A DNA stretch of 64,000 nt from Candidatus Zhuqueibacterota bacterium (GTDB taxonomy: Bacteria > Zhuqueibacterota > Zhuqueibacteria > Residuimicrobiales > Krinioviventaceae). Positions within the stretch are counted from its first letter, which is position 1; each line of letters starts with the position of its first letter. The position numbers were made by a program, and so were the translations under genes. Positions 16,493 through 24,225 of the stretch are shown here, one piece after another. The notes beneath the pieces are model-generated. The model did no database searches and was not told the DNA's origin. It saw only the letters and a list, made by a program, of their open reading frames with translations. The stretch covers positions 1-64,000 of the forward strand of contig JAFGKD010000053.1 in assembly GCA_016928775.1 (NCBI GenBank), given 5' to 3'.

Positions 16493-16816
16493 TCAAATTT
16501 TGTGCATGAGGGACAGAAAAAGATGCTTCATTTTTTCAGCCGATACAGAGGCAACAACCAGGCTGCCGTCATTGACTTTAAAAAATCCTTCATTTGTGTA
16601 GACTCGAAAACCCTCTTCCGGAAGTATGTCATTCTCCATTGCCGGAATAGCTGCAGTCGTCAAAACAAAATCGCCGATAATACGGTCATGGCGAAGTTTA
16701 TTCAGGTACTGCATCTGCTTTTCCTGTTGTTGTTTGGTTGGTATTTCCCGGTCAACAGATTTTCGAGTCAGGTAAATATAGACAACGAGAAATAAAATAT
16801 ACAGCACTGCGAGCAT
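16493..16816 (-). CDS. Small membrane-anchored protein of unknown function
   Basis: 107 residues from ATG 16816, which has AAAGGAG eleven bases upstream. A longer form starts at 16837. The N-terminal segment MLAVLYILFLVVYIYLTRKSV is a membrane anchor, followed by a basic coil (TKQQQEKQMQYLNKLRHDR) and a small soluble domain (TTAAIPAMENDILPEEGF, KVNDGSLVVASVSAEKMKHL). It ends at TGA 16493-16495, after which the same frame continues as the next gene. It is in an operon with the 49-residue protein upstream. No family recognised. Confidence 0.6.
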   Translation of the reverse strand: MLAVLYILFLVVYIYLTRKSVDREIPTKQQQEKQMQYLNKLRHDRIIGDFVLTTAAIPAMENDILPEEGFRVYTNEGFFKVNDGSLVVASVSAEKMKHLFLSLMHKI

Positions 16817-16870
16817 GTACACTCGTTCTCCTTTCATAGTGAGTTTAGAGCGCCAAAAGTCAAGGTGTTA

Positions 16871-17020
16871 TTACTTTTTTTGACATTTGTATTCACTTGT
16901 CGAAAAGGTGGCAAAGATCTTTTCAAGTAATTTAAATCGATCACACGCACCTTTGTAGAGACAATAGCCGAAAAGCATGAATAAAATAATCACTCCGGCA
17001 AATTCCACTATTTTCAACAT
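16871..17020 (-). CDS. 49-residue single-pass membrane peptide
   Basis: A short gene with a strong site (gaggaggt seven bases before ATG 17020) encodes a 49-residue peptide: a hydrophobic segment at 4-23 (IVEFAGVIILFMLFGYCLYK), then a basic tail with three cysteines in total (C20, C26, C46). It ends 54 bases before ATG 16816 of the next gene (33 before the alternative start at 16837), so it probably heads that operon. The size and topology fit a small membrane regulator or complex subunit, but no function can be assigned. Confidence 0.6.
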   Translation of the reverse strand: MLKIVEFAGVIILFMLFGYCLYKGACDRFKLLEKIFATFSTSEYKCQKK

Positions 17021-17144
17021 GACGGACCTCCTCTTTCAGATAGCTCCGGCTTCACCCGGGCTGATTAATTGAGCACAAGCACGTGCATAATACTCCTGAC
17101 GTTTTGTTTTAGTCGTAAATCACAGAAAAATTTTTACCTTGATG

Positions 17145-17324
17145 TCAATGATCCATCGACCGAAAAAACAAATCTTTTAACTGAAATAAGATGGAGGTAG
17201 CTGGACGTAAAGTCATCGACCACGGTAACGGGCGCTGGCGCACTGATATTACATGCGAGATAGACGGTCGCACATACACATCAGTCATGTCGATTTTCGC
17301 GAAGAATGGTTGAACGTTGAACAT
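17145..17324 (-). other. Possible small ORF (59 codons), opposed by a 40-codon ORF
   Basis: On the minus strand an ATG at 17324 follows gatggagg and opens 59 codons. On the plus strand 17191-17313 encodes a 40-residue peptide with a protein-like composition (GNGRWRTDITCEIDGRTYTS). They overlap, so at most one is likely to be real. There is no homology I can name. The rest of 17021-17400 shows nothing. Confidence 0.2.
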
Positions 17325-17402
17325 GAAGAATCCTCCATCTTTTAATAGAGCACAAAGCTATCTAAAAATGCTCAAAAGAAATGCAGCATCTGCCCTATAA
17401 AC

Positions 17403-17438
17403 AAAAAAAAACCCGCAGCGTCTCGGGGACGCTGCGGG
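17403..17438 (-). terminator. Strong intrinsic terminator
   Basis: An 11-bp perfect stem (cccgcagcgtc 17412-17422 against gacgctgcggg 17428-17438) with a 5-base loop is followed on the minus strand by nine Ts. It ends transcripts arriving from the right, either the long gene run ending at 17721 or a separate short transcript starting near 17670. It is the clearest terminator in the window. Confidence 0.9.
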
Positions 17439-17466
17439 CTTGAATTCCAACGATATAGTTCAATTG

Positions 17467-17589
17467 CTACACGACGCACCCTATGGACACATTTATTCCG
17501 TAAACATTAGCCGTAAAAATTGGTTTCACCAGACTCATGTTCCGGCGATCGTTATTCCAGGATTGGTTATGTCCGAGAAAATTTATCAT
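17467..17589 (-). CDS. Candidate 40-residue small protein (or part of a small RNA)
   Basis: The region 17440-17720 has no ordinary gene. On the minus strand an ATG at 17589, with GAAAGG about 13 bases upstream, opens 40 codons starting MINFLGHNQSWNNDRRN and ending NVSIGCVV. It is bracketed by a promoter-like site at 17676-17704 and the strong terminator at 17403-17438, so a transcript of about 260 bases is expected. That RNA might be a structured non-coding RNA with no translation. I cannot match it to 6S, SRP, RNase P or tmRNA. Confidence 0.35.
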   Translation of the reverse strand: MINFLGHNQSWNNDRRNMSLVKPIFTANVYGINVSIGCVV

Positions 17590-17675
17590 GTTACGATAAT
17601 GATCCTTTCGTTTTTCGATTATCGGAATATAAAATTTTTTAATAAAGATGCAAGGAAATTTTGCATTTCATTACA

Positions 17676-17704
17676 CAAATATACGAACTTGAATATTATT
17701 CAAA
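17676..17704 (-). promoter_or_regulatory. Promoter-like site overlapping a 15-bp palindrome
   Basis: On the minus strand TTTG, 17 bases, then TATATTTG resembles the Bacteroidota-type promoter (TTTG ... TAnnTTTG), though the spacer is two bases short. A perfect palindrome, ttgaata-t-tattcaa (17689-17703), fills the spacer and could be an operator. It would drive the short transcript ending at 17403. Confidence 0.35.
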
Positions 17705-17720
17705 TTGTTTTGATATATGC

Positions 17721-18086
17721 TCAAGGCTGAGATGTTGCTTCCTGCAGTTGCGTCACTACATAGAAACCGACAAGCAAAATTGTACCTCCAATGATGATAG
17801 CGATAATCGCGATGGCACCGACCAGCAGCAGCAAATCAGCAACAGTATAGCGCTCTTTTTGCCTCTTGAAATTGCCAAGGATAAAATCGTAGAACATTTT
17901 GCCTACATAGATGACGATGAGCATGACGCCAAGAACAACGCGCCAGAGCGACATTCTTTCCGCTTGAAAAGATAACAAAGGCCAGAGCAGCCAGAGGACG
18001 ATTCCCCATTTGACAATCTCAAAAATAACGGAAAAGAGTTTTTTTACTCGATCGGTCATAAGTGGACTCAAAGTGTTGTGTAGCAT
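17721..18086 (-). CDS. Small polytopic membrane protein
   Basis: 121 residues with three to four hydrophobic segments (GIVLWLLWPLLSF, VVLGVMLIVIYVGKMFYDFIL, LLLLVGAIAIIAIIIGGTILLVGFYVV) and short charged loops. ATG 18059 (MTDRVKKLFSV) is an alternative start that gives a more typical N-terminus; neither start has a clear ribosome site. It is 30 bp downstream of the YraN gene and the last gene before the terminator. Family not recognised. Confidence 0.6.
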   Translation of the reverse strand: MLHNTLSPLMTDRVKKLFSVIFEIVKWGIVLWLLWPLLSFQAERMSLWRVVLGVMLIVIYVGKMFYDFILGNFKRQKERYTVADLLLLVGAIAIIAIIIGGTILLVGFYVVTQLQEATSQP

Positions 18087-18116
18087 GATAAACGCAATTT
18101 TAGTGCAAAAGTAACA

Positions 18117-18488
18117 CTATTCTTCCAGCCAAAAAGCATCTTGCGTGTGCTCGATATGCGGCGGGCGCCTGGAAAAATCAACTGTAATGACATCAAATCG
18201 ACAATCGACGTTCTCGATCGCGTTGTCGAGCAAGTACTTTTCTGCGGCGCATCCCAAACGTCGCTGTTTACGCTCATCTACCCAGGTGTGAGGATCTCCA
18301 AAGGTGTTCGTCCTGGTGCTCTTTACTTCAACAAAGACCAGCGTATCCTCATGGCGTGCGATAATATCGATCTCACCGTCTCTTGTACAATAATTGCGCG
18401 CCAAAATTTTATAGCCGGCTGTGTGTAAAAATCGTGCAGCGGCTGCTTCGCCCTGCTCGCCGGTGACGCGTTTAGAAAAAGTGCTCAT
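18117..18488 (-). CDS. YraN/UPF0102 family endonuclease-like protein
   Basis: 123 residues with the full UPF0102 pattern: GEQGEAAAARFLHTAGYKIL, ARNYCTRDGEIDIIARHEDTLVFVEVKSTRT, KQRRLGCAAEKYL and RFDVITVDF. The E-I-D and E-V-K residues match the restriction-endonuclease-like active site. The function is unproven, with roles in DNA processing or repair proposed. The start at 18488 (18494 is in frame too) overlaps the end of rnhB by about 17 bases. The rnhB-yraN order is common in bacteria. Full length. Confidence 0.9.
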   Translation of the reverse strand: MSTFSKRVTGEQGEAAAARFLHTAGYKILARNYCTRDGEIDIIARHEDTLVFVEVKSTRTNTFGDPHTWVDERKQRRLGCAAEKYLLDNAIENVDCRFDVITVDFSRRPPHIEHTQDAFWLEE

Positions 18489-19095
18489 AAACATCTTGTA
18501 GTTCTCGAGGACGAAATGAGCGTCTGTGCACAGGCGACAAACCAAAGGCGCGGATAGCCTGCATGTGACTTTTTGTCGGATATCCTTTGTGCTGCCGAAA
18601 TCCATATTCGGGGTATCGGCTATGCAGCTCAAACATCAATCGGTCACGCGTCACCTTGGCCACAATCGATGCGGCGGCAATGGACAAAGATCGGCAATCC
18701 CCTTTCACAATGGCCTCAATTGGCATCGTGACATCTGGCACACCGCGACCATCGACCAGGACATAGTCCGGCTGAGGCTGACAAAAACGTATCGCCTGCT
18801 GCATGGCTTTATAGGTAGCGCGCAAAATATTGATGGCATCAATTTCCATATGATCGATGATACCGATACCATAAGATAGTGCCACTTCCTGGATGACACC
18901 AAACAGCAATTCTCGCTTTTTGGCGGTCAAACTTTTTGAATCATAGATACCGAGCGAATCCTTTTGTGTGGGTGGAAAGATAACCGCCGCTGCCACAACC
19001 GGCCCGGCCAGGGGACCGCGTCCGGCTTCATCAACGCCGGCGACGGCGCGATATCCGCGACGCCACAAGGAGGATTCGAATGTCAAAAGCGTCAT
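18472..19095 (-). CDS. rnhB: Ribonuclease HII
   Basis: 207 residues. It cleaves the RNA strand of RNA-DNA hybrids and single ribonucleotides in DNA. Visible motifs: AGVDEAGRGPLAGPVVAAAV (catalytic Asp and Glu), YDSKSLTAKKRE, DGRGVPDV with the third acidic residue, KGDCRSLSIAAASIVAKVTRD with the fourth Asp, and HKGYPTKSHMQAI. The ATG at 19095 is used because the upstream frame is unlike the family and overlaps the TPR-PEGA gene. Length is standard. Confidence 0.95.
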   Translation of the reverse strand: MTLLTFESSLWRRGYRAVAGVDEAGRGPLAGPVVAAAVIFPPTQKDSLGIYDSKSLTAKKRELLFGVIQEVALSYGIGIIDHMEIDAINILRATYKAMQQAIRFCQPQPDYVLVDGRGVPDVTMPIEAIVKGDCRSLSIAAASIVAKVTRDRLMFELHSRYPEYGFRQHKGYPTKSHMQAIRAFGLSPVHRRSFRPRELQDVYEHFF

Positions 19096-19121
19096 CTTTA
19101 GCTTTCGGGATCGATTTATTG

Positions 19122-19799
19122 TTAGTCTCCGCTCCCGCCGGTGACAGCGACGAAAACAGCCGAGAGCGCCAGCACACCGGCACCATAGGGCCAATACCTG
19201 CCGAGTAACGATTTACGCTTTGGCGTCAGGGTCACATGCATGGTATCGGACACACCAGCCAGCACCTCTATCCGGGAAGAGAAAATTTCATAACCCTCGT
19301 GCGTAACTAAAATTTGATAGGATTTTTCCGGCAAATGGGCGTAAATGGCTGGTGTTCTTTGGCGCTCTATTTGATTCTTTTTCGGCTCTATAAGCATAAC
19401 GGTTGCATTGTGTGGTTCGGATGTGATGAACAAACAACCGAGAGTCGAATTTCTCACAGCGTCATAAGCATCACAAAGATCAGGGGGAATTATCGTGCGA
19501 TCCAGGTCCTTGCGCGGATCAAGTGTAATCGCTTGTTGAAAATGTGACCGAGCGATTTCAAAATCATCCCCTTGACGTATATGAGAAAATCCAGTATAAA
19601 GATGAGCGTAAAATCTTTCTTCTTCACTCAACATGTGGTCAATGATGGCACTTTGTAATATTTGTATGGCTTGATCAAAATTGGCCATAAAGAATGCTTC
19701 AATGCCTCTGTTCACTGTTTCGTGTGAGATATTTTGACAAAAGGCGAGGGACATCCAGCAGCAGAGAACGAGCCACATTTTTTTGAGATGCCGGTTCAT
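19122..19799 (-). CDS. TPR-PEGA membrane protein
   Basis: 225 residues: signal peptide (KKMWLVLCCWMSLAFCQ), TPR-like helices at about 25-105 (GIEAFFMANFDQAIQIL, ARSHFQQAITLDPRKDL), a PEGA domain at about 122-190 (GCLFITSEPHNATVML, YQILVTHEGYEIFSSRIEVLAG) and a C-terminal membrane segment (YGAGVLALSAVFVAV). PEGA domains are surface or periplasmic beta folds. Its start is three bases from the stop of the 1465-residue secreted protein and it lies in the operon with the pseudokinase, so a joint envelope role is likely but unproven. Confidence 0.8.
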   Translation of the reverse strand: MNRHLKKMWLVLCCWMSLAFCQNISHETVNRGIEAFFMANFDQAIQILQSAIIDHMLSEEERFYAHLYTGFSHIRQGDDFEIARSHFQQAITLDPRKDLDRTIIPPDLCDAYDAVRNSTLGCLFITSEPHNATVMLIEPKKNQIERQRTPAIYAHLPEKSYQILVTHEGYEIFSSRIEVLAGVSDTMHVTLTPKRKSLLGRYWPYGAGVLALSAVFVAVTGGSGD

Positions 19800-19802
19800 G
19801 AC

Positions 19803-22800
19803 CTATCTCATGTAAACCATTTTGCGCGTATGGGTAAATTCCGGTGTTTCCAGCCTGATAATATAAACGCCGGTACCGAGCACTCCCCCATTGTCATCAT
19901 GAGCATCCCAGCTCACTTGATAAAATCCTTTTTCCTGATAGCCTGAACGTAATTGGCGAACTTTTTGGGCGAGCAGATTGTATATCGCCAGATCCACGAT
20001 TGTACCTTTGTGCAGTTCGTATGAAATGACTGTAGAGCTGTTGAATGGATTGGGATAATTTCGCACGGGCTCAGTTTGTTTTGGCACGTTCTCAAACTCG
20101 TCAGCCTGTGTTTGCATGAATTCAGCATCGCCAGCGACAATTGTAAAATTTCGTATGTCTTCATTTTTTGAAAACTGAAAAGCATAGGTTGAATCATTGG
20201 CCAAATCAAGATCCACTGACGCTTCTTTGTCGACAAGTTTGACTTGTAATGATTTGGGCAACTCTTTGAGCGCGCGAAAAGAGAGGCGTACAGTATGGTC
20301 GGTTTTATTCGAGACAATCTGAAAATCCCACACTTGACCTTTTTTCGCGGGTCGAAAATCAGAAGTGAAACGGCTAAAGTTTGGCGCCCAATCATTGTGC
20401 TCAAAATAGAGAGAAACATAACTGCCGATCTCGGGCGCTTCAAGAAAATCCAATCCATAGTCCCAGACATCGGTGGCAGATTTTACACATCCAAAATAGT
20501 TCGCGGCATCGATCATCTCATTGCTTTTCGCCTTGATTTCAAACGCCCATAACAAGTCACTATGCGAAACAAATGGTTCTTCTGCGAAACGTGGCAATTG
20601 CGCTTCCAGAGCCGGAATGATGATGGAAATATCATCAACATCGGAATAAATACTATAACCTACCCACGGGTACAAAATTGTGTTCTCAAACGGATACTGC
20701 CAACGCCCGATATAGGTATGTGGGCCTTGAACCTTTTGCGTGTCAATGGCACTGGCTGCGACAATATCATTCCAGGCAACTGGAAAATTAAAAGGCACAC
20801 CGATATCATTCCAGCCTTTTTTGAGCACAAGCTTGTTGGGTTTTGTCGTACTTGTGGTTATGCCAGCATTTGTTTCGAGAATGACATTCTGGTTCGTCGT
20901 TTTAATCCAGTAGGCACAACCCTGCTGTATCTCCTTGATATCAGGATACTCGATGAATAACAGATCAACAGGATTCCAGCGTAAAAATCGCCATTGTGTC
21001 GGATCATAGGTCCCCAATTTATTCTCAAGCAGCGCTGCACCCGTTGGCTGTTGTAAAACCAGCGGAAACGACACCAAACGATAGGCATTTTCATCGGATC
21101 CAGCCATCAATGGGGACGGCATGGCAATTCCATCATCGAGTTGAACTCGAATTGATAATGCTTTTTTATTCTGTTCGGTGAGAGGGAATCTGTTCTCGTT
21201 CACGCCGTCATGAGCAACGATCAAATATTCGATGCCACGCGCTCCTGCCGCAGCGCCCGGGATTTCAGCTTCGTAAGTGGAATCACTTATCCATGTCATG
21301 GCAATGGATTGCCTAAGGTGCTCTCCTCCCTGCCAATACCACAGGTCCACATACTTTAATGGATTTGTTTCGCTGACCGTTGCCTGAATGGGAATTGGAG
21401 TCCCTGCCATAACAACCGTATCCGGTGGTGTGTGGCTTATTAGCGGTGGCTGGCTATCTAAAAAAATTTCCGTCGAGTCCACGTTGCTGACTTGTCCAGC
21501 GCTATCACTCAGCGCCGCATAAAGCCAATAAGAACCGTCCTCTGCATTCGCAATGTTGAACGTCACCCGCGCCGTATCAGCGAAAGTATTTCGCTCAGAG
21601 AGCTTTATCTTTTTCTGTCCCAATGAATCGGAAAAAAGAAAGAGTGAATCGGCGTGCTTCTCTTGAAAAGCGACAGATAAAGTAATCTCCGGTCTTATCA
21701 GCTGATTATAGCGATTCTCCATAGAGATCGAATCGACAGCCTGTATCGAAGAGATGAGTGGTTTGGTTGCGTCATAACGTAAGAGTGCCGTGGTTGCGGT
21801 CGTATAATCGGCATTACCCTGACCATCCTGTAACCAGACATAAACAACCTGCCCATCTTCCTCGGTTGCCTGCAATGATAAGGTGCCGAGACTATCCTGC
21901 ACAGCGACACTGTCAGTATAATCCGCTGCAAAAGTGGGAGGACTGTTAAATTTATAGTAGGCTTTTTGAATACCACTTGGATCATATGGATTCTGCCATT
22001 CGAGTGCGAATTCAGCCTCATTCTGCCACACGTTGGGAAGATTGCCGCGTACAGCAACATCAATCGGTCCCGGTGGTGGGGTTTGATCTACAAAAAAGGT
22101 ATCAATCTCAGTTATCGCTTCTGGAATACCGGTAAAAACTTCACGATTTCCTGCGTTATCCCATGCCGCAACCTCAAATTCAAGTCTGTCTTGTGGAGCA
22201 CTTGTATAGGTATATGATGTCGCAGGCATTCGCTTGAGCAGTTCGTACCATTCTCCATCAGCGGTACGCATTCTGAGGTCATATTCTCCGGACAAACCAG
22301 AACCTTCATCCGTGCCGGCACTTTCATCCGTCCAGGTGATGGTGATTTCATTCGATAGACTCTGCGTCGGTGCAGTTGCTGTAGCGCCGCTTGGCGGCGT
22401 TCGATCCAGGCAGAGAAGCAGTGAATCAGCCGCGACATTTCCGGCACTATCTGATAACAGAGCCGTGACAGGATAGCAGCCATCATCGATATTATCAAGA
22501 GGGAAAAAAAGATCGATTTCCTGCTCCTCGCCAGGCAATAAAGCGCCTTGTTTTTCGCTGATCATGTTGTTATTGAAATACAAACGCAGCGAATCGGGAT
22601 AATACTCCGTGTAAACAAGTCGGATGTGAGCGTTGGCGACCGAATCCGGATTAATCCAGAGATCGTCATACACGGCATTTTTTATCGAGAGGCTATCGAG
22701 CCGTGGAGGAGAACTGTCATGTTTAATGCGAGATGTCGCATAATTGCGAAAATCCGAGTTACCGGCACCGTCCTCGAGCCAGAAATATACGGCTGTTTCG

Positions 22801-24200
22801 CCAACGTCGATAAATTCCAGCCGGACAGGTGGCGTACCAATATCTGATCCAACAAAATCATCAGGACTTGTCGGAGGTTCATAAAATTTATAATATATTT
22901 TGGAAATTCCGCTGGGATCATCAGGCGAATCCCAGTCCAAAACAAATTCAGAATCATTCGACCACTGCTGTGCTGGAGAGCCGTTTATTGTCGCATTGGT
23001 TGGCGATTCCGGCGGCGTAATATCTTCGAATTTTGTTACAACTGTGGTGACAGTTTCAGCAATCTCCGAGAAATCTTCTCGATTTCCAACGTTGTCATAA
23101 GCAGCAATTTCAAATGCATAGGAATGACCATCATTGCCATCATAAAAAAGTGAGGTGCCTTGGTAGTGCGTCTGCCATACTTGCCATTCACCATCATCCA
23201 CTTTGACGCGCACATCAAAAAAACCGCCGAGTCCGGCGCCATCTTCGGTCACGCGGCCGATATCCCAGGATACCATAAACGGTCCCGGCATTGTGGTGTC
23301 GGGTGATTGAGCCAACGTGTTTGTGGGGGATGTACGATCGAGACCAATGGTAATGCTTTCTGTCGCGGTGTTCCCCGCACTATCAAATAATGTGATATCA
23401 AAAGTGAGCAGATCTTTCGGGAACTCGGATAATTGCAAAACAAATTCAACAGAATCGTCATCCGCGTCCGGCGCGATACTTTTTGATTCGAACAACTCGG
23501 CATCCAGCCGTACCGCTGCAGGATGTTGTTCCTGGAAATAAACCCAGAGTGAGGATCCAGCAGATTGATCTTTTGGATTAATCCACGAGACGTCATTTTG
23601 AAAAAACGTTGGCTGTGGAGTTGTCAGCACCAGGCTATCAATCACCGGCGGTCTCGCATCATATCGCAAAATCGCTGAAGCAAAAGCGCGAAAATCTGTG
23701 TTTCCCGCGCTATCCTGGAGCCAAATATACAGGTTCTCTCCATCTTGATGGGTCATCAACAAATTCAGCGGCAGCGCTCCGATTGCCGAACCCGTTGTGT
23801 CGGCGTTATGGGCGGGTTTTGCACCGAGTTTATACCATGTTTTAGCAATACCGCTTGAATCGGCGGGTGATTCCCAGGTGACCGCAAATTGAGGTGTGTT
23901 TTGCCAGGGGGATGGATTTGTGCCATTGACTCGAAGATTCATCGGCGCACCGGGTGCTGCTTTATCATCACTCGAGACCGGCGAGCGTTTTGGGCCTGTG
24001 GATGGCTCGGCAATTTTATTTTTTGCCGGAGGTTGTTTCTCGTCCTGCAATGAATCCTGGGGTACCAACACCATCTCTATCGATATGGAATCATCGGCTG
24101 CAATTTCCAATGAATCAGGCTTTACCTGAGCAGTGATATTGCCGGATAAAAAAAAGGAAATTATAACGACGACAAAAAATTGTAACAACGACTTGTGCAT
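19803..24200 (-). CDS. Giant secreted repeat protein with type IX-like sorting domain
   Basis: 1465 residues. A signal peptide (FFVVVIISFFLSGNITAQ) is followed by three large repeat blocks at about 80-390, 400-715 and 720-930. Each block has an FN3/Ig-like module (WxNxxxFxxxWxxPxDPSGIxKxxYK) then YxWLQDxxGNxDF and a bacterial-Ig-like stretch. The middle to C-terminal half carries further beta domains (PLISHTPPDTVVMAG; EGFVYWIKTTN-like SYP region). The last 85 residues are a FlgD-like/type IX sorting domain: NYPNPFNSSTVISYEL, LLAQKVRQL, GTGVYIIRLETPEFTHTRKMVY. Probably exported and displayed or released at the cell surface. No catalytic motif seen. Confidence 0.85.
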   Translation of the reverse strand: MHKSLLQFFVVVIISFFLSGNITAQVKPDSLEIAADDSISIEMVLVPQDSLQDEKQPPAKNKIAEPSTGPKRSPVSSDDKAAPGAPMNLRVNGTNPSPWQNTPQFAVTWESPADSSGIAKTWYKLGAKPAHNADTTGSAIGALPLNLLMTHQDGENLYIWLQDSAGNTDFRAFASAILRYDARPPVIDSLVLTTPQPTFFQNDVSWINPKDQSAGSSLWVYFQEQHPAAVRLDAELFESKSIAPDADDDSVEFVLQLSEFPKDLLTFDITLFDSAGNTATESITIGLDRTSPTNTLAQSPDTTMPGPFMVSWDIGRVTEDGAGLGGFFDVRVKVDDGEWQVWQTHYQGTSLFYDGNDGHSYAFEIAAYDNVGNREDFSEIAETVTTVVTKFEDITPPESPTNATINGSPAQQWSNDSEFVLDWDSPDDPSGISKIYYKFYEPPTSPDDFVGSDIGTPPVRLEFIDVGETAVYFWLEDGAGNSDFRNYATSRIKHDSSPPRLDSLSIKNAVYDDLWINPDSVANAHIRLVYTEYYPDSLRLYFNNNMISEKQGALLPGEEQEIDLFFPLDNIDDGCYPVTALLSDSAGNVAADSLLLCLDRTPPSGATATAPTQSLSNEITITWTDESAGTDEGSGLSGEYDLRMRTADGEWYELLKRMPATSYTYTSAPQDRLEFEVAAWDNAGNREVFTGIPEAITEIDTFFVDQTPPPGPIDVAVRGNLPNVWQNEAEFALEWQNPYDPSGIQKAYYKFNSPPTFAADYTDSVAVQDSLGTLSLQATEEDGQVVYVWLQDGQGNADYTTATTALLRYDATKPLISSIQAVDSISMENRYNQLIRPEITLSVAFQEKHADSLFLFSDSLGQKKIKLSERNTFADTARVTFNIANAEDGSYWLYAALSDSAGQVSNVDSTEIFLDSQPPLISHTPPDTVVMAGTPIPIQATVSETNPLKYVDLWYWQGGEHLRQSIAMTWISDSTYEAEIPGAAAGARGIEYLIVAHDGVNENRFPLTEQNKKALSIRVQLDDGIAMPSPLMAGSDENAYRLVSFPLVLQQPTGAALLENKLGTYDPTQWRFLRWNPVDLLFIEYPDIKEIQQGCAYWIKTTNQNVILETNAGITTSTTKPNKLVLKKGWNDIGVPFNFPVAWNDIVAASAIDTQKVQGPHTYIGRWQYPFENTILYPWVGYSIYSDVDDISIIIPALEAQLPRFAEEPFVSHSDLLWAFEIKAKSNEMIDAANYFGCVKSATDVWDYGLDFLEAPEIGSYVSLYFEHNDWAPNFSRFTSDFRPAKKGQVWDFQIVSNKTDHTVRLSFRALKELPKSLQVKLVDKEASVDLDLANDSTYAFQFSKNEDIRNFTIVAGDAEFMQTQADEFENVPKQTEPVRNYPNPFNSSTVISYELHKGTIVDLAIYNLLAQKVRQLRSGYQEKGFYQVSWDAHDDNGGVLGTGVYIIRLETPEFTHTRKMVYMR

Positions 24201-24225
24201 AACTCCTTTTAACTGGTCATTTTAC

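Noticed and set aside
16085..16816. Selenocysteine insertion at the TGA between the two in-frame ORFs
   Set aside because: No SECIS-like hairpin recognised after the TGA and no selenoprotein family match; mutation or a rare start is simpler.
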